Positions 61,744-64,000 of a stretch of 64,000 nt of DNA are shown here, piece by piece. The position numbers and the translations under genes were made by a program. Within the stretch, counting starts at the first letter, position 1, and each line of letters begins with the position of its first letter. The stretch comes from Cryptomeria japonica (lineage: Eukaryota > Streptophyta > Pinopsida > Cupressales > Cupressaceae). The notes under the pieces are model-generated. The model was not told where the DNA came from. It worked only from the letters and a program-made list of their open reading frames with translations, and ran no database searches. The DNA lies in the NCBI RefSeq assembly GCF_030272615.1, contig NC_081415.1:194798195-194862194 (forward strand), given 5' to 3'.

Positions 61744-61761
61744 TGGTGAACCCGACGTGAA
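61744..61761 (+). other. Primer-binding site of the Gypsy-like element
   Basis: TGGTGAACCCGACGTGAA starts four bases after the LTR. It is the complement of a tRNA 3' end (CACGTCGGGTTCACCA). I cannot name the tRNA; it is not initiator tRNA-Met. Confidence 0.6.
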
Positions 61762-62084
61762 TTCCAATCTTCTCTAATTCTGATTTATGTTTTCAAATTT
61801 GAGTGTTTATGCTATTTCAGATTCAAATTTGTATTTACAAGTTTTAATTTCTTGCAAGATTCAAAAAATTTAGAGGAAATTTTTGCTAAAACCCTAATTT
61901 TTCAATTCAAAGTTGAACTTGTGGATAGCTTAATTGGATCAATAATTTCAAATTTGATTTAGGAACTCATTTGAATCATGAATTTCATTTTCTAAATCTA
62001 CATTCTAAGTGCTTTCATTGGTTAAAATTAAGCATTTCCTTCTATTTTGCATGTGTTATCATTTGAAAGAGAAAAATTGTTGTC

Positions 62085-64000
62085 ATGATGCATTCATTTC
62101 ATAGATGTGATAGTGGGTTAGCTTCCCTTGTTTCAATTTTTCCTCCTCCTAAAGAACCTCCGCCCATCTATAACAACATTTTAGTGCCTAAAAGAGTTGC
62201 TACCAATCCCTTTGAGACTCTCCCATGCTCTAAGGATGAAGACTTTAAGAGTGATCTTGACAATTCTCCTAAAATGTGCCCTTCCTATTTAGCTATCCTA
62301 GAGGAAGAGAATGATATCATAAACACCTTTCTTAATGTTACTTCACCTTCCCTACATGATGCCTCTCTAAGTGAAAAGGTATTGATGGACATTGACTTAT
62401 TTTCTCCTAAAGTTGGTCCTTCCAATGGGGGCATGTTAGTGCAACAAGAGGTTATGAACACTTCTTTCAAAGATCTCCTTCCTAAGCATGAATCTTTGGA
62501 GAAATATGTTCATGTTCCTCCTAAAAAGCACTCCCTTCACGAGGATCCTTTTGTGCAAGAAGATGACATTATCCCTACATTTCCTAGTGATGGCATTTCC
62601 TTTTCCAACAAAATTCCCACTAGAGATGATGAATTAATGATAAATGCTTACCCTTCTCCTAAAGTTTGTCTTACCCATAAGCATCCCTTAGAGAAAGAAG
62701 ATGAAATAATAAGCAATTTCCTTCATTCTCTCTCCCCTAAAGATCATATTTAACATATTTTGAGGAAAGAGGATGAGTTTAACACATCTATTGATGCTCT
62801 CCCTCCTAAGGATGAGGAATTAATAAACAATGTTATCTCCTCTCCCAAAATTGACAATACTTCCAACATTCCTTTCAACAACTTCACTATTTGGGATGAA
62901 CCATTAGAAGAAGGTGTAGATTATTCTCTACCCCGTGAGAGAACCCTAGCCAAAGGGGATGAAATCAAGATTGAAAACTCCCTTGATAGTTTCTCACCTT
63001 CCTTGAATCTCAATTATTCTCCCTCTAAAAATAAAGCATCTCCCTCTCCTCAACTTGGTTCTACTCATAAGGATACCCTAGTTCAAAGCAAGATGGTTAA
63101 CATCTCTTTCAAAGATTTCCCTCTCAAAAGTGAGACTTTAGAGAGTAATGTTGATCCTTCTCCTAGAGAGTTTATTCCCCATGTAGATCCTTTGATGATA
63201 GAGGATGATATGACCTTTCCTAGTATTACTCTCCCTACTAGAACATCAATGCCTACCCCTTGTCTCTCTCCTAAAATTGATTTAATCCATGATGAGATTT
63301 TAGTGCAAGAGAAGACTATCAATAATTCTTCCAACACCTTTGTTCATTCCTCTAAACCATCCTCAATCAATTTGATACGTGTGAATGAAACACCTAACAA
63401 ACCTCTCTTCACTGTCCAAGGTGCTTGTCCTTCTCAAAATTCTCAACCTTTAAATAAGCCTATCTTAGTGGTTCAAGGTGGTTATGCTAATGATTCTTTT
63501 TGCACTCCTAAGAAACCAATTATTACTGTGCAAGGAGGTTATTCTACTAAGAGCCCTTATGAGTATGCTAAGCAACTGACTAGAGAGAGTTATAATGCGG
63601 TTGCTCATACCTATAATACTAGAAATAATAGGCAGCCTAATCCTCCTCCTGTTACTCCAGTTTCTCTTCCTAATCCTCAACCTATTCTTCCTCAAGCTCC
63701 ATGTATTTCACAAGTTCTTGGTAAGGAATATGATCTCATAGAACAACTTAAAGCTACCCCTACTAAGATATCCCTTTGGGATTTGATCCAAACTTCTTCC
63801 GCTCATCATGGAATGTTACAAGATGCCTTGAAAGATTTCAATGTTCCTCCACCTAATACATCTAGTAATATAGTGTCTTTGGTTAACTCTGTGATGAATC
63901 CTAAAGCTCAAATTGGGTTTACTCAAGATGAGTTGCCTACTAGTGAAATTCAACATCAATATGATCCCTTGATGATTGTGGTTATCATAAATGACACTGC
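62085..64000 (+). CDS. Gypsy-like internal ORF (gag-like, incomplete at right edge, one internal stop)
   Basis: One frame runs from ATG 62085 to the window edge, broken only by TAA at 62751-62753, where the reading continues in phase (HILRKEDEFNTSID). The protein is acidic, Ser/Pro-rich and built of loose repeats of about 40-70 residues with words like EEENDIINTFL, QEDDIIPTFP, EKEDEIISNFL. Three VQGG/A words follow at 63415-63545 (LFTVQGACP, ILVVQGGYA, IITVQGGYS). The C-terminal part (LGKEYDLIEQLKATPTKISL, TQDELPTSEIQ, DPLMIVVIINDTA) resembles the segment that precedes the aspartic protease in plant Gypsy polyproteins. A zinc knuckle is not seen. Function of the repeat part is unknown. Confidence 0.65.

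Larger units (their letters stand above)
60052..64000 (+). mobile_element. Gypsy-like LTR retrotransposon, 5' part only
   Basis: A 5' LTR (60052-61739), a TGG-initial primer-binding site and a long internal frame ending in sequence typical of the region just before a retropepsin. The element continues past the right edge, so the second LTR and target duplication cannot be seen. It is inserted in the end of a degenerate Copia LTR. Class rests on the internal protein and the non-Met primer site. Confidence 0.75.

Noticed and set aside
1-64000. CRISPR arrays, operons, rRNA genes or bacterial features
   Set aside because: None seen; spliced gene and plant retroelements show a plant nuclear context.

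Overview
The window is plant nuclear DNA, very AT-rich and built mostly of nested, decaying retrotransposons around one apparently intact intron-containing gene. The elements are of plant type: a LINE with an RVT zinc finger, Copia elements primed by initiator tRNA-Met, a Gypsy-like element, and a LINE-style RNase H. The long low-density repeat landscape and many old, point-mutated copies suggest a seed plant with a very large genome, possibly a gymnosperm. The taxonomic statement is inference; no marker gene here fixes the species.

Layout, left to right. 1-5263: degenerate LINE on the minus strand (ORF1, endonuclease, reverse transcriptase, RVT zinc finger), running off the left edge. 5264-6129 plus 13355-14060: minus-strand copy of an unnamed T/G-rich repeat (here R1), split by a 7.2-kb minus-strand Copia element (6130-13354) with two LTRs, primer-binding site, polypurine tract and a 4/5-matching target duplication. 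15796-16477 plus 18107-19185: a plus-strand R1 copy, split by a solo Copia LTR (16478-18106). 19190-28239: AT-rich DNA with a partial copy of the large repeat described next, a small inverted-repeat element, microsatellites and a short minisatellite.

28240-53640: two head-to-tail copies of a unit of about 9 kb (order X - body - X - RNase H - second ORF - tail). Each carries a decayed RNase H reading frame followed by a second, unnamed frame (ORFZ) with a charged helical C-terminal half. The first copy is split by a 768-bp solo LTR (32870-33637) and by a 6.7-kb plus-strand Copia element (37405-44103). That Copia has a perfect CTAAG target duplication, 452-bp LTRs that differ at about 8 positions, and one gag-pol frame broken by 12 TAG and 2 TGA codons but no frameshift after residue 16.

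54536-56484: a six-exon gene for a secreted bark/vegetative storage protein-like member of the nucleoside phosphorylase superfamily, 349 residues, with intact GT-AG introns. 56485-60051: AT-rich flank and a degenerate minus-strand solo Copia LTR. 60052-64000: 5' LTR, primer-binding site and start of the internal ORF of a Gypsy-like element that leaves the window just before its protease.

The only gene likely to serve the plant is the storage-protein-like one. The points most worth a second look are the RNase H/ORFZ pair, the almost purely CAG-to-TAG decay of the coding frames, the R1 repeat with its two recurring motifs, and a GC-rich foreign-looking island at 44858-45147.
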